Assembly (NCBI RefSeq): GCF_001921205.1
Contig: NZ_MSIE01000029.1
Span: forward strand, 1-64,000
Direction: 5' to 3'
Length of the DNA stretch: 64,000 bases
Source of the DNA: Actinophytocola xanthii
GTDB lineage: Bacteria; Actinomycetota; Actinomycetes; Mycobacteriales; Pseudonocardiaceae
The notes beneath the pieces are model-generated. The model was not told where the DNA came from and ran no database searches. It worked only from the letters and a program-made list of their open reading frames with translations. The translations under genes and the position numbers were made by a program. This document shows, one piece after another, positions 1-8,719 of the stretch. The number at the start of each line of letters is the position of its first letter. The first letter of the stretch is position 1.

Positions 1-107
1 CCAGCACCCGACACGCCGACCAAGATCAGTTCAGGAACAGGCTCTAAAAGTCCCGGTCACCACTCACTTGCGCGCAGCCCTGCCGGTTCTCACCCCAGGA
101 GCTCCCC

Positions 108-1712
108 GTGACAGATCCGCTCGCGGCTGTCAGCACCCGCCAGACCCCGCAGAACGAGAAGGCCGACGCGCGCCAGGAGAAGAACGACGCCGGCGGCTAC
201 ACCTTCACCATCGACGACATGGCGCGCCTGCGCCGGTTCCTCGTGCTCGGCACGGACGGCGGCACCTACTACGCCAGCGCCGCCGACCTCACGAAGGACA
301 ACGCCGGCGTCGTGCTCGACCTGGCCCGCACCCGCACAGCCGACCTCGTCGCCGAGATCGTCGCCGTGTCGCGGGCCGGGCGGGCACCGAAGCAGAACCC
401 GACGCTGTTCGCGTTGGCCGCGGCGTGCTCGCTCGGTGACGACGACGGGCGCAGGACCGCGCTCGCGGCCCTGCCGCTGGTTGCCCGCACGGGCACCCAC
501 CTGTTCCTGTTCGCCCGCTACGTCGAGCAGTTTCGTGGCTGGGGCCGAGGGCTGCGGCGCGCCGTCGCCGACTGGTACCTGAACAAGCCGGTTGAGGACG
601 TGGCGTTCCAGGCGGTGAAGTACCAGCAGCGCGAGGGCTGGTCCCACCGCGACCTGCTGCGTCTCGCGCACCCGGAGACCGGCGAGGACAGCCGCAACCG
701 CCTGTTCCGCTGGATCCTCGGGCGCGAGACCGAGCTCGACGGGCTGCGGATCGTCGAGGGTTACCAGCGGGCGCAGGCGGCCGGCACGCCCGACGAGGTG
801 GCCGGTCTGGTCACCGAGTACGGGCTGTCGTGGGAGATGCTGCCGGACGCGCACCTTAACACGACCGAGGTGTGGGAGGCGCTGTTGGCGGGCGGCATGC
901 CGCAGACCGCGCTGATGCGTCAGCTGCCCCGGCTGACACGGCTCGGGATGCTCACGCCGTCGGGCTCGTGGGCCGGGCCGGTCGCCGAGCGGCTGGCCGA
1001 CCCGGAGCGGCTCCGCAAGGCACGGGTGCACCCGGTGAACGTGCTGGTGGCGCAGCGCACCTACGCCTCCGGTCACGGCGCGCGCGGCTCCGCGGAGTGG
1101 ACTCCCTCGCGGCCGATCGTCGATGCGCTGGACAGTGCGTTCTACGCGGCTTTCGGTGCTGTGGAGCCGACCGGGAAGCGCATGATGCTCGCGCTGGACG
1201 TGTCGGGGTCGATGACCTCGGCGATCAGCGGGATGCCGCTCACCTGCCGTGAGGCGTCAGCCGCGCTGGCGTTGGTGACGGCCGCGACCGAGCAGCGGTA
1301 CGAGCTCGTCGGGTTCACCTCGGGCCGGCTCCGGAAGCGTCACGGCACCGTGCTCCGGACGCTCCCGATCAGCCCCCGCCAGCGGCTCGACGACGTGATC
1401 CGCACGGTCTCGGACCTGCCGTTCGGTGGGACCGACTGTGCGCTGCCGATGCTCCACGCCCTGGACAAGGGGCTGGCGGTGGACACGTTCGTCGTCTACA
1501 CGGACAACGAGACGTGGGCCGGCACGGTGCACCCGCACCAGGCACTGCGCCAGTACCGGAAGCAGACCGGGATCGACGCGAAGCTGGTCGTCGTCGGCAT
1601 GACGGCGACGCGGTTCTCCATCGCCGACCCGTCCGATCCGGGGATGCTCGACGTCGCCGGGTTCGACGCGGCGGTTCCGAACCTGATCACCGACTTCGCC
1701 CGAGGTCTGTGA
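108..1712 (+). CDS. TROVE-domain (Ro60/Rsr-like) RNA-binding protein
   Basis: A 534-residue protein of the TROVE family, the bacterial counterparts of the Ro60 autoantigen, which form a HEAT-repeat ring that binds misfolded RNAs and Y RNAs. Residues about 25-340 form the TROVE ring and about 355-534 a von Willebrand A domain. The metal-binding (MIDAS) site is complete: D364-x-S366-x-S368, T442 and D466. The GTG start is chosen because AGGAG lies 8-12 bases upstream. A small helix-turn-helix gene starts one base after the stop, so the two are probably co-transcribed. No convincing Y-RNA-like element is visible in the 107 bases upstream, but the window edge cuts the search short. The family assignment is firm; the RNA partner is unknown. 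Confidence 0.93.
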   Translation: MTDPLAAVSTRQTPQNEKADARQEKNDAGGYTFTIDDMARLRRFLVLGTDGGTYYASAADLTKDNAGVVLDLARTRTADLVAEIVAVSRAGRAPKQNPTLFALAAACSLGDDDGRRTALAALPLVARTGTHLFLFARYVEQFRGWGRGLRRAVADWYLNKPVEDVAFQAVKYQQREGWSHRDLLRLAHPETGEDSRNRLFRWILGRETELDGLRIVEGYQRAQAAGTPDEVAGLVTEYGLSWEMLPDAHLNTTEVWEALLAGGMPQTALMRQLPRLTRLGMLTPSGSWAGPVAERLADPERLRKARVHPVNVLVAQRTYASGHGARGSAEWTPSRPIVDALDSAFYAAFGAVEPTGKRMMLALDVSGSMTSAISGMPLTCREASAALALVTAATEQRYELVGFTSGRLRKRHGTVLRTLPISPRQRLDDVIRTVSDLPFGGTDCALPMLHALDKGLAVDTFVVYTDNETWAGTVHPHQALRQYRKQTGIDAKLVVVGMTATRFSIADPSDPGMLDVAGFDAAVPNLITDFARGL

Positions 1713-1713
1713 G

Positions 1714-1926
1714 GTGGTCTCGGACATCCGGGCGCAGCAGGCGCGCGAACACCACGAACGCGCGTCTGCTGCGGCCGCCTTGGCCGAGCGGCACCGCGAG
1801 CAACGCAACCGCCTGGTCCGCGCGCTCCGGGACGCCGACCCGCGGCGGTGGACCTATCCCGCGCTCGCGAAGGCCGTGGGGTGCAGCCCGGAGCTGATCG
1901 CGGCGATCGTCAAGGGGCGTACCTGA
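1714..1926 (+). CDS. Small helix-turn-helix protein paired with TROVE protein
   Basis: A 70-residue protein starting with GTG one base after the TROVE stop codon. Residues about 1-40 are a charged, Ala/Arg/Glu-rich helix likely to form a coiled coil. Residues about 46-70 (WTYPALAKAVGCSPELIAAI) read as a helix-turn-helix of the kind used to choose replication or plasmid partners or bind DNA. Its last 17 bases overlap the 3' end of the convergent AraC gene. The one-base spacing argues for translational coupling to the TROVE gene. I do not recognise a named family; it may be a regulator of the TROVE gene or a partner in RNA handling. Confidence 0.72.
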   Translation: MVSDIRAQQAREHHERASAAAALAERHREQRNRLVRALRDADPRRWTYPALAKAVGCSPELIAAIVKGRT

Positions 1927-2713
1927 GCCCCGAGCGCAGGTAGCCGCCCGGCGCGATGCCGAGCAGTCGGGAGAAGTGCCTGGTCAGGTGGGCCTGGTCG
2001 TAGAAACCGGCGCGGGTGGCGGCCTCGGCGACCGGGACGCCGTCGAGCAGGTGCGCGCGGGCCAGCTCGAGGCGGCGGCCGGTGAGGTAGCGGTGCGGCG
2101 GGATGCCGAAGGCCGTGCTGAACGCGCGGACCAGCGAGGCCGGGTGGGCGCCCAGCTCGGCGGCCGCCTCGGTGAGCGTGAGCCCTGTCGGCAGGGTGGC
2201 GTCGAGCAGTTCGCGCAGGCGGTGGGCGAGGCCTGCCGGGGTGGGCTCCGGGCGGGCGTGCGGACGCAGGTGGCCGCTCAGCCGCTCGACGACGAAGGCG
2301 AGCCTGCTCTGCGCCTCCAGGTCCTCGGTGCGGGCGGTGAGGGTGGCATGCAGCCGGTGGACGCGGTCGCGCAGCGGCGGGTCGGGCAGGCTCGGCCGGT
2401 CGACGGCGGCGCCGACGAGGGCCGGGTCCAGCACCGAGGGCTCGAGGTAGAGCACGCGCTTGCGGAACCCGGACGGGCCCGCGGCGCGGCCGTCGTGCGG
2501 GACGCCGGGCGGCAGCAGGGTGACCGCGGAGCGGATGGCGCCGTGCTCGTGGCGGTCGAGGTCGTAGCGGACGACGCCGTCGTCGACCAGCAGGAGGGTC
2601 CAGGCCTCGTGGGTGTGGGAGGGGTAGGCGTGGGTGGTGAAGCGGGCGTGGAAGACCTCCCGGATGCCCTCGACCGGGGGATGCCATGCGGTGATGTCCG
2701 GCTCGCCGGCCAT
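1910..2713 (-). CDS. AraC-family transcriptional regulator
   Basis: A 267-residue regulator. The N-terminal half (about 1-130) is the cupin-like AraC ligand-binding domain (HTHEAWTLLLVDDG region, PGVPHDG). The C-terminal 100 residues carry the two helix-turn-helix motifs, including the conserved A-x-x-A-G-F-x-D-Q-(A/S)-H-x-(T/S)-R-x-F pattern (ATRAGFYDQAHLTRHFSRLLG). The ATG at 2713 matches the usual length of such regulators; the open frame extends upstream but would run into the divergent gene. It is divergently arranged with a DUF2000 gene only 49 bases away, so it probably regulates that gene from a shared promoter. The ligand is not known. Confidence 0.9.
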   Translation of the reverse strand: MAGEPDITAWHPPVEGIREVFHARFTTHAYPSHTHEAWTLLLVDDGVVRYDLDRHEHGAIRSAVTLLPPGVPHDGRAAGPSGFRKRVLYLEPSVLDPALVGAAVDRPSLPDPPLRDRVHRLHATLTARTEDLEAQSRLAFVVERLSGHLRPHARPEPTPAGLAHRLRELLDATLPTGLTLTEAAAELGAHPASLVRAFSTAFGIPPHRYLTGRRLELARAHLLDGVPVAEAATRAGFYDQAHLTRHFSRLLGIAPGGYLRSGLRYAP

Positions 2714-2762
2714 GCAAGGAACGTACAAGACGTGCCGAGGTCGGTGGCAGCACGCTGACCAG

Positions 2763-3173
2763 GTGCGTTTCGAGACGAAGATCGCTGTCCTGCTCCGGGA
2801 GGACCTGGAGACCTGGCAGCGCCTGAACGTGTGCGCGTTCCTGGTCAGCGGGATCGCCGCCGCCGTGCCCGAGCTCATCGGCGAGCCCTACGCCGACGCT
2901 GACGGCACCAAGTACCTGGCCATGTTCGGCCAACCGGTGCTGGTGTTCGAGGGGTTGGCGCCGACCCTCACCGCTGCCCACACCCGCGCCGAGTCCCGCG
3001 GCCTGCCGATGTCCATCTTCACGGCGGAGCTGTTCACCACCGGCAACGACGAGGACAACCGGGCCGCCGTGCGTGCGGTGCCGAAGGCGGACCTGGACCT
3101 GGTCGGCATCGCCGTCCACGGCCCCCGCAACGCGGTCGACAAGATCGTCAAAGGCAGCCGCCTACACCCGTAG
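2763..3173 (+). CDS. DUF2000 domain-containing protein
   Basis: A 136-residue protein of the DUF2000 family. Its start reads VRFETKIAVLLREDLETWQ and the body contains the conserved blocks KYLAMFGQPVLVF and PMSIFTAELF. The family has a peptidyl-tRNA-hydrolase-like fold by structure, but no activity is established. The GTG at 2763 gives the usual family length; no strong ribosome-binding site precedes it, so a nearly leaderless transcript is possible. Divergent AraC-family neighbours are commonly seen for this family, which supports regulation by the adjacent gene. The stop is 6 bases from the stop of the convergent SURF1 gene. Confidence 0.85.
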   Translation: MRFETKIAVLLREDLETWQRLNVCAFLVSGIAAAVPELIGEPYADADGTKYLAMFGQPVLVFEGLAPTLTAAHTRAESRGLPMSIFTAELFTTGNDEDNRAAVRAVPKADLDLVGIAVHGPRNAVDKIVKGSRLHP

Positions 3174-3179
3174 GGCGGG

Positions 3180-4009
3180 TCAGGCCCCCGCCCCGCTGGC
3201 CGCGCGTTCCCTGGCCTCTTCCTCGGCGATCTGTTGGGCCACCGAGCGGCGGCCGGTCGGACGGCGCTCGGTGGCCAGCACGCCGCCTGGCCGGATCTCG
3301 CGCCAGGTGAAGTACAGCCAGGCGAGCAGGGCCATCGCACCGAAGGTGATCCACTGCAGGGCGTAGGACAGGAACGGGCCGACCTCGATCTCGGGCAGCG
3401 GCAGCGGGCTCAGCACGCCGGGGCTGCCGTCGACCAGGGCCAGGTACCCCGGCCGGATCCGCAGGTCGCTCACCTGTCCGACGGCGCGGGAGTCGACCGC
3501 GTAGACCTGGGGGTGGCCGTCCTCCCCCGGTGCGGGCGGGCGGGACTGGGGGTCTCGCTCGTCGACGCGGAACCGCGCGGTGATCGTCACCTCGGCGGCC
3601 GGGGCCTCGGGATAGGAGGGCACCTGTCCCTGCCGCGGGCGGACGAAGCCGCGGTTCACCAGCACGACCTCGCCGTCGGAGAGGCGGAACGGGGTCAGCA
3701 CCTCGAAGGCCGGCTCGCCCTGGACGGTGCGCAGGCGCGCCACCACCTCGTCCTCGGACAGGTACCGGCCGGTCGCCGTCACCCGCCGCCACTCGCCGGG
3801 CCGCTCCACCTCCGACACCGCGACCGGGCGCGCCGAGCTGGACCGGATGATCGCCTCGTTGGTGGCCTTGCGCTCGGCGTGCCGGGAGAACTGCCACGGC
3901 GCGAGCACGGTGAAGCACATGGCCGCGAAGACCAGCACCACCGCCGTCAACGCCAGCCATCCTGGCCGGAGCAGGAACCGCAACCGCACTCCCCCACGGT
4001 AGGCCAGCG

Positions 4010-4013
<4 letters not shown>
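3180..4013 (-). CDS. SURF1 family cytochrome oxidase biogenesis protein
   Basis: A 277-residue membrane protein of the SURF1 (SHY1) family, which assists assembly or haem insertion of cytochrome c oxidase. One transmembrane segment lies near the N-terminus (about residues 15-38) and another near the C-terminus (about 220-245), flanking an external domain, as expected for SURF1. Family motifs include APWQFSRH, LVNRGFV and SYALQWITFG. The ATG overlaps the stop of the upstream kinase gene by 4 bases (ATGA), so it is the last gene of a coupled minus-strand cascade beginning at 7119. The C-terminal tail after the second membrane helix is charged and cytoplasmic. Confidence 0.9.
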
Positions 4014-4839
<826 letters not shown>

Positions 4840-4843
<4 letters not shown>

Positions 4844-5340
4844 CGGCCGAGGCGCTCGCGCACCCAGGCGAGCAGGCCCGGCACCGCGGCCTCGATCATG
4901 CGCATGACGTCGGTGAAGCCGGCGTCGTTGCCGTAGTACGGGTCGGGCACGTCCAGGTCGTCGCCGGCGCCCGGGTCGAACGAGCGGAACATCCGCACCC
5001 GCTCCGGCGTGTCGCCCTGGTGGGCGAGGAGGTCACGCAGGGCTGCCTCGTGACCGGCGTCCATGGCAAGCAGCAGGTCGGCCGAGAGGTGCTCGGTGCC
5101 GACCTGGGCGGCGAGGTGCTCGGCGCCGTAGTGGTGTCCCTTGAGCAACTGGACGACCCGCGGGTCGGCCGGCTCGCCGACGTGCCAGGGCCCGATCCCT
5201 GCGCTGGACACCTGGACCTGGTCAGCCAACCCCGCCCGCTCCAGGTGCCCGGCGAAGATCAGCGCGGCCATCGGGGAGCGGCAGATGTTGCCGGAGCAGA
5301 CGAAGCAGACGTGCAGGCTCGTCGGGTCGTGGTCAGCCAT
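4840..5340 (-). CDS. Low-molecular-weight protein-tyrosine phosphatase
   Basis: A 166-residue LMW-PTP. The CX5R phosphate loop runs from C15 to R21 (VCSGNICRSP) and the general-acid loop is DVPDPYYG near the C-terminus, both canonical. Such enzymes dephosphorylate phosphotyrosine or arginine-phosphate; actinobacterial PtpA-type members can be secreted. The ATG at 5340 is placed by the position of the P-loop, and the gene overlaps the end of the NUDIX gene by 8 bases and the start of the kinase gene by 4. It is the third gene of the XRE-headed cascade. Confidence 0.93.
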
Positions 5341-5845
5341 GGGACCAGTCTTCCTCGCCGCGGCGGTGCTCGCCGTAGTGGGTGACGCCGGTGCGCAGCG
5401 CGTCGAGCGCCCGCGTCGCGCGATCGACCATGTCCGCCCGGAGCCGGTCCTGGAGGCCGGTCGACGGGACGAACTCGAACCCGGCCAGCTCGTGATCGGC
5501 GACGCGGAGCGCCGCGGCGCGGACCGGGTCGAGAACCCCGCCGTCGAAGACGAACACGAGCTGGTCGTCCCAGGGACCGTGCGGACCGTCCCAGTCGACC
5601 ACCAGCACGCGACCGACGGTGGTGACCAGGCCCAGCTCCTCACGCAGCTCCCGCTCGGCCGCGGCGCGCGGGGGTTCGTTCGCCTCGGCCATGCCGCCGG
5701 GAAGGTCCCAGTGCTCCTTGTACGTCGGGTCGACGAGCAGGACGCGACCGGCCGTGTCCCGGACCACCACGTCGGCGGCGACGCGTTTGCGGGCCTGCCT
5801 GGCGTTCCCCTCGGCGAGGTAGGCCCATCGCTGCTCGTCGGTCAC
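5333..5845 (-). CDS. NUDIX hydrolase
   Basis: A 170-residue NUDIX enzyme. The box G-x5-E-x7-R-E-U-x-E-E-x-G-U is present (GGMAEANEPPRAAAER followed by ELREELGL), about residues 51-74, with preceding HWDLPGG. These enzymes hydrolyse nucleoside diphosphates linked to another moiety; the substrate is unknown. The start is GTG at 5845, which overlaps the upstream regulator's stop as GTGA, a strong sign of translational coupling. Its C-terminal 8 bases overlap the phosphatase gene. Confidence 0.9.
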   Translation of the reverse strand: MTDEQRWAYLAEGNARQARKRVAADVVVRDTAGRVLLVDPTYKEHWDLPGGMAEANEPPRAAAERELREELGLVTTVGRVLVVDWDGPHGPWDDQLVFVFDGGVLDPVRAAALRVADHELAGFEFVPSTGLQDRLRADMVDRATRALDALRTGVTHYGEHRRGEEDWSHG

Positions 5846-7119
5846 ACAGGCCACCGGGGATACCGCTCGGACCGCGTGACGTCGGGTTCGAGCATGTGCA
5901 AGAAGGCCCTGACCTCGGGCACCGTCGCATGCGGTCGTACAGCCGCTCCTAGCGCCTCCAGGCGCCGTCGCACCCGAGCCGAGGCCAGGGAGACGGTGGC
6001 TCGGCACACCTCGGCTCCGAGCGTGGCGGCCTCGTCCACCCTGCCCGCGTCCGCCAGCAGTTCCGCAAGTGTGAGGTGACCGAAGGCCCGGGACCTCACC
6101 CGATCGCCGACCCGCAGCTCGATCACGCACTCCGCCTGTCGGCGTGCCCCGTCCAGATCGCCGAGCTGTCGTAGGCACGTCGCGGTCTCACTCGCCAGAG
6201 AGGCCTGGTCGAACCGGGCGATCCAGTCGGGGGACGGGTCGTTGTCGGTAACGGACAGGGCGCGTTCCGCTTCGGACAAAGCGCTCACGGTAGCCGCAGT
6301 CGCCCCTGTCGCCGCCAACGCTCGGGCACGCATGGCATGCAGTCGTGCCGCGAGTTGACTCGTTCCGCTGGTGCGCGGGACTTTGCTCAGCCCCACCTCG
6401 GCAATCCGGACAGCTTCCGCCGGTTCGTTGAGCTCCACGGCCAGGTGAGACATCGAGGCACACACGTTGGCGATCAATGGGACGTGGTCGGCGGCGGACG
6501 CCAGGCGATAGGCGCGTTCGAAGTGGTTCCGAGCCGCCGTGTCGTCACCACCGTCGTGGGCCATCCACCCGGCGATCTCGGTCAGCGAAGCCGCGGCGGC
6601 GAACAGCTCGCTCCCCGCCGGGCCCTCAGCGTCGACCAGGCGCGGCCCGATCTCAGTGGTGAGATACCGCAGGACCGAGCCGTACAGCGCGCCGCCGCCG
6701 AGGCGCCGGTCAGCCGTCTGGAAGGCGGTGGCGATCGCCCGGATGCCTGGGACGTTGGACGGTGTCTCTCCGGGTGCGTCGGGAGACGCGGCCGGCGTGT
6801 TGGCGGATGGGTTGGGCAGCGCCGTCGCCGTACGTACCGGTCGGCGGTTCGCGGCCGAGGGGCGGAATCCCAGCCCGGCGTCGGATGTCGCGCCCAGGAC
6901 AGCCCGAAAGGCGGCCCGGTAATCGGAGTTGGGCCAGCGGATGCGACCGCGTTCCAGCCGGGCGACGTAAGCGTCGTCCAGGATGCCCGGGCGGTCGGTG
7001 TTGACGAGCAGCCAGGCGTTGACGGCCTCGGCCAGCTCTGTCCGGGACAGGTGAGCGCCTGGCACGCGGGGGGACGGAGTCGACTCGCGAGCGGTTCGGA
7101 GTCGTTCGTTCCGCTGCAT
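5842..7119 (-). CDS. XRE-family regulator with TPR-like C-terminal domain
   Basis: A 425-residue actinobacterial regulator. Residues about 30-100 form an XRE-type helix-turn-helix (LSRTELAEAVNAWL, DDAYVARLERGRIRWP). A Pro/Ala/Thr-rich linker follows, then a long helical region with repeats resembling tetratricopeptides (about 150-400). The ATG at 7119 is supported by GAGGGAGAG 6 bases upstream. It heads a five-gene cascade with 4-8 base overlaps (NUDIX, phosphatase, kinase, SURF1). In actinobacteria such XRE-TPR proteins often regulate a small divergent gene; here the Cys-rich small gene at 7221 fits that layout. Its signal is unknown. Confidence 0.85.
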   Translation of the reverse strand: MQRNERLRTARESTPSPRVPGAHLSRTELAEAVNAWLLVNTDRPGILDDAYVARLERGRIRWPNSDYRAAFRAVLGATSDAGLGFRPSAANRRPVRTATALPNPSANTPAASPDAPGETPSNVPGIRAIATAFQTADRRLGGGALYGSVLRYLTTEIGPRLVDAEGPAGSELFAAAASLTEIAGWMAHDGGDDTAARNHFERAYRLASAADHVPLIANVCASMSHLAVELNEPAEAVRIAEVGLSKVPRTSGTSQLAARLHAMRARALAATGATAATVSALSEAERALSVTDNDPSPDWIARFDQASLASETATCLRQLGDLDGARRQAECVIELRVGDRVRSRAFGHLTLAELLADAGRVDEAATLGAEVCRATVSLASARVRRRLEALGAAVRPHATVPEVRAFLHMLEPDVTRSERYPRWPV

Positions 7120-7220
7120 TCGGCTCTCCCTCGGACTGCGCATGCCCGCCCATCTTGCCCTGTCAGATGCCCAGGCGCTGTGCCGTGGGGCCCAGGTCGA
7201 GGGCGCCCGACGACGAAGAG

Positions 7221-7556
7221 ATGGGCCCCTCCGACCAGGACCGAGAGCAGCCGCCGACCAGAGGGACGGACGGTGACCAGGGGTGCCGGTGCGGGATCGG
7301 CCCTGCTCCCGGCCGCAGGGCGATCGCCGTGCCGCGCGGTGTGCAGGCCGCTCCACTGTTGCCGGATCCAGTTGGGGTGCGTCACCTGGCGGTCCAGGAT
7401 GCCGACGGGCGCTGGTACACCCTCTGCGGGGAGACGGTGCCGTCGAACCACCGCTGTCCGACCGAGAACCAGCTGAGGGCGGTCGGGGTGTGGACCTTGC
7501 GGTCATGCGCCACGTGTCACCGCGCTTATCTCGCACGGAGCGGGCGCGTTCGCTGA
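7221..7556 (+). CDS. Small Cys-containing protein divergent from XRE regulator
   Basis: A reading frame of about 111 residues whose C-terminal 60 residues look like a known type of small actinobacterial protein: GVRHLAVQDADGRWYTLCG, then CPTENQLR, then LRSCATCHRAYL. The cysteines (one after TLCG, one CP, and a C-x-x-C) could bind a metal. The N-terminal part has low information and the start is uncertain; a GTG at the VRHLAV position near 7378 is possible. It is divergent from the XRE-TPR regulator across about 100 bases, which suggests regulation by it. The stop codon abuts the stop of the convergent SRPBCC gene with no base between. Confidence 0.55.
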   Translation: MGPSDQDREQPPTRGTDGDQGCRCGIGPAPGRRAIAVPRGVQAAPLLPDPVGVRHLAVQDADGRWYTLCGETVPSNHRCPTENQLRAVGVWTLRSCATCHRAYLARSGRVR

Positions 7557-7955
7557 TCAGCCGAGGGCCTCGACGACCTTGTCCATCACGGCGCGCCAGT
7601 GGTCGCGTTGGTGTTCGCGTTCCTGGGCGTCGGCCAGCCATTCCTGGTGGAAGCGGAGCATGGTCCTGGTCTCGCCGCGGGGGCGGACGGCCACCTGGAG
7701 CGTGGTGTCGTGGTCCCAGGTCGCCGGGCGCCAGGTGAGGCGGACTCGGTCGTTCTCGTGGCGGCTGCGGAGCTCGCCGACCGTGCCGTCGGTGGTGCGG
7801 TAGGGGTCGCCCTTGCGGGTGCCGAGCTCGGTGTCGCCAAGCCAGAGGCGGAGGCCCCGCGGGCTGGTCAGCAGCTGCCACACGCGCTCCACGGGGTGGG
7901 GCACGGTCCTGGACACGCCGATGTTCCAGCCGACGTCCTTGGTCTGGCCGACCAT
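7557..7955 (-). CDS. SRPBCC (AHSA1-like) domain protein
   Basis: A 132-residue protein with the START/Bet v1-like fold seen in activator-of-Hsp90-ATPase-homology proteins. Markers are the N-terminal VSRTVPHPVERVWQLLTSP strand-helix and the C-terminal long helix ending in MDKVVEALG. The family binds hydrophobic ligands, and no catalytic residues can be assigned. The ATG at 7955 is preceded by GGAGGGG at a spacing of 8 bases; a longer GTG start at 7976 is possible but lacks a binding site. The gene is monocistronic between a convergent neighbour and the I36 gene. Confidence 0.85.
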   Translation of the reverse strand: MVGQTKDVGWNIGVSRTVPHPVERVWQLLTSPRGLRLWLGDTELGTRKGDPYRTTDGTVGELRSRHENDRVRLTWRPATWDHDTTLQVAVRPRGETRTMLRFHQEWLADAQEREHQRDHWRAVMDKVVEALG

Positions 7956-8024
7956 GCACACCACCCCTCCGGTCACCGCCTCAGCTGAGATGGTAGGCCG
8001 GACGCCGGGCGCGGCTCTCGTTCC

Positions 8025-8621
8025 TCAGCAGAAGGCGTGCTGGCCACCTCGGTTCACCATGTCGGCCTGGTTGCGCCAGGGGTTCACGTCGGAGCTCACC
8101 GCCCGGGACTCCATGCAGAACAGGAACCCCTCATTGTTGTCGAGGAACTCGACATACGTGCTGGTGTTGTTGTGCACCGACTCGGTGCGGTTCTCCCAGC
8201 CCCATGTCGACAGGTTCTGCACACCGACGTCGCTGAGCCTGCCGCGCGGATAACCGTAGTTCGTGCGGTCGTAAAAACAGAACCAACCGGACGGGCAGTC
8301 CGCGGCACGCACCTGCTTTTCCCCCGGCTGAGCATAGGAGACGACGAACTGGCCCCCGCCGTAGCTGATCTCGTTCGAGGCGGTCTGCCTTCCGCCGGGA
8401 AACAGCTCGAGCTGCAGGTCGAGCTGCGCCCGCAACTCGGCCGCGGACGCCGCCTGCTTGGTCAGCAGAGCAGGAACACCGTGCCGCGCATCGGGGGTCG
8501 CATCGCCAGGCGCGGCCGCCGCCGTCGACACCATTCCTACTACCAGGGCAACCACGGACGCCAGAACGACGAATACCCAGCCCGGTCGGCGTCTTCCGAG
8601 CAGAGGCGAGGTCACCAACAT
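8025..8621 (-). CDS. Secreted peptidase inhibitor family I36-like protein
   Basis: A 198-residue secreted protein. Residues 1-37 form a signal peptide with an arginine-rich start, a hydrophobic core and cleavage near STAAAAPGD. The mature C-terminal domain has the beta/gamma-crystallin-like pattern of the I36 inhibitors (CPSGWFCFYDRTNYGYPRG, several Gly/Tyr/Trp turns) and at least four cysteines. The family is named after a Streptomyces metalloproteinase inhibitor, but many members are uncharacterised. AAGGAGG precedes the ATG at 5 bases, a strong ribosome-binding site. Base composition is less GC-rich than its neighbours, and an AT-richer leader precedes it, which hints at later acquisition or stronger regulation. 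Confidence 0.8.
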   Translation of the reverse strand: MLVTSPLLGRRRPGWVFVVLASVVALVVGMVSTAAAAPGDATPDARHGVPALLTKQAASAAELRAQLDLQLELFPGGRQTASNEISYGGGQFVVSYAQPGEKQVRAADCPSGWFCFYDRTNYGYPRGRLSDVGVQNLSTWGWENRTESVHNNTSTYVEFLDNNEGFLFCMESRAVSSDVNPWRNQADMVNRGGQHAFC

Positions 8622-8693
8622 CTGTCCTCCTTGAACCAGGCAGAAAAGGTTTTTCGGTGACTGTACGCCCGGGATAAATCATTCTGGAGAATG

Positions 8694-8707
8694 TGCACCA
8701 GGGTGCA
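8694..8707. promoter_or_regulatory. Palindrome upstream of the I36 gene
   Basis: A perfect 6+2+6 inverted repeat, TGCACC-AG-GGTGCA, lies 73 bases before the I36 start codon and 13 bases beyond the cobD stop. Position and symmetry fit an operator for a dimeric regulator, but it could also be a weak hairpin after cobD. No regulator is assigned. Confidence 0.3.
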
Positions 8708-8719
8708 AAACGGAGTGCG

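Noticed and set aside
1-107. A Y-RNA or tRNA-like element upstream of the TROVE gene
   Set aside because: No convincing T-arm-like sequence or stem is visible in the 107 available bases; the window edge limits the search.
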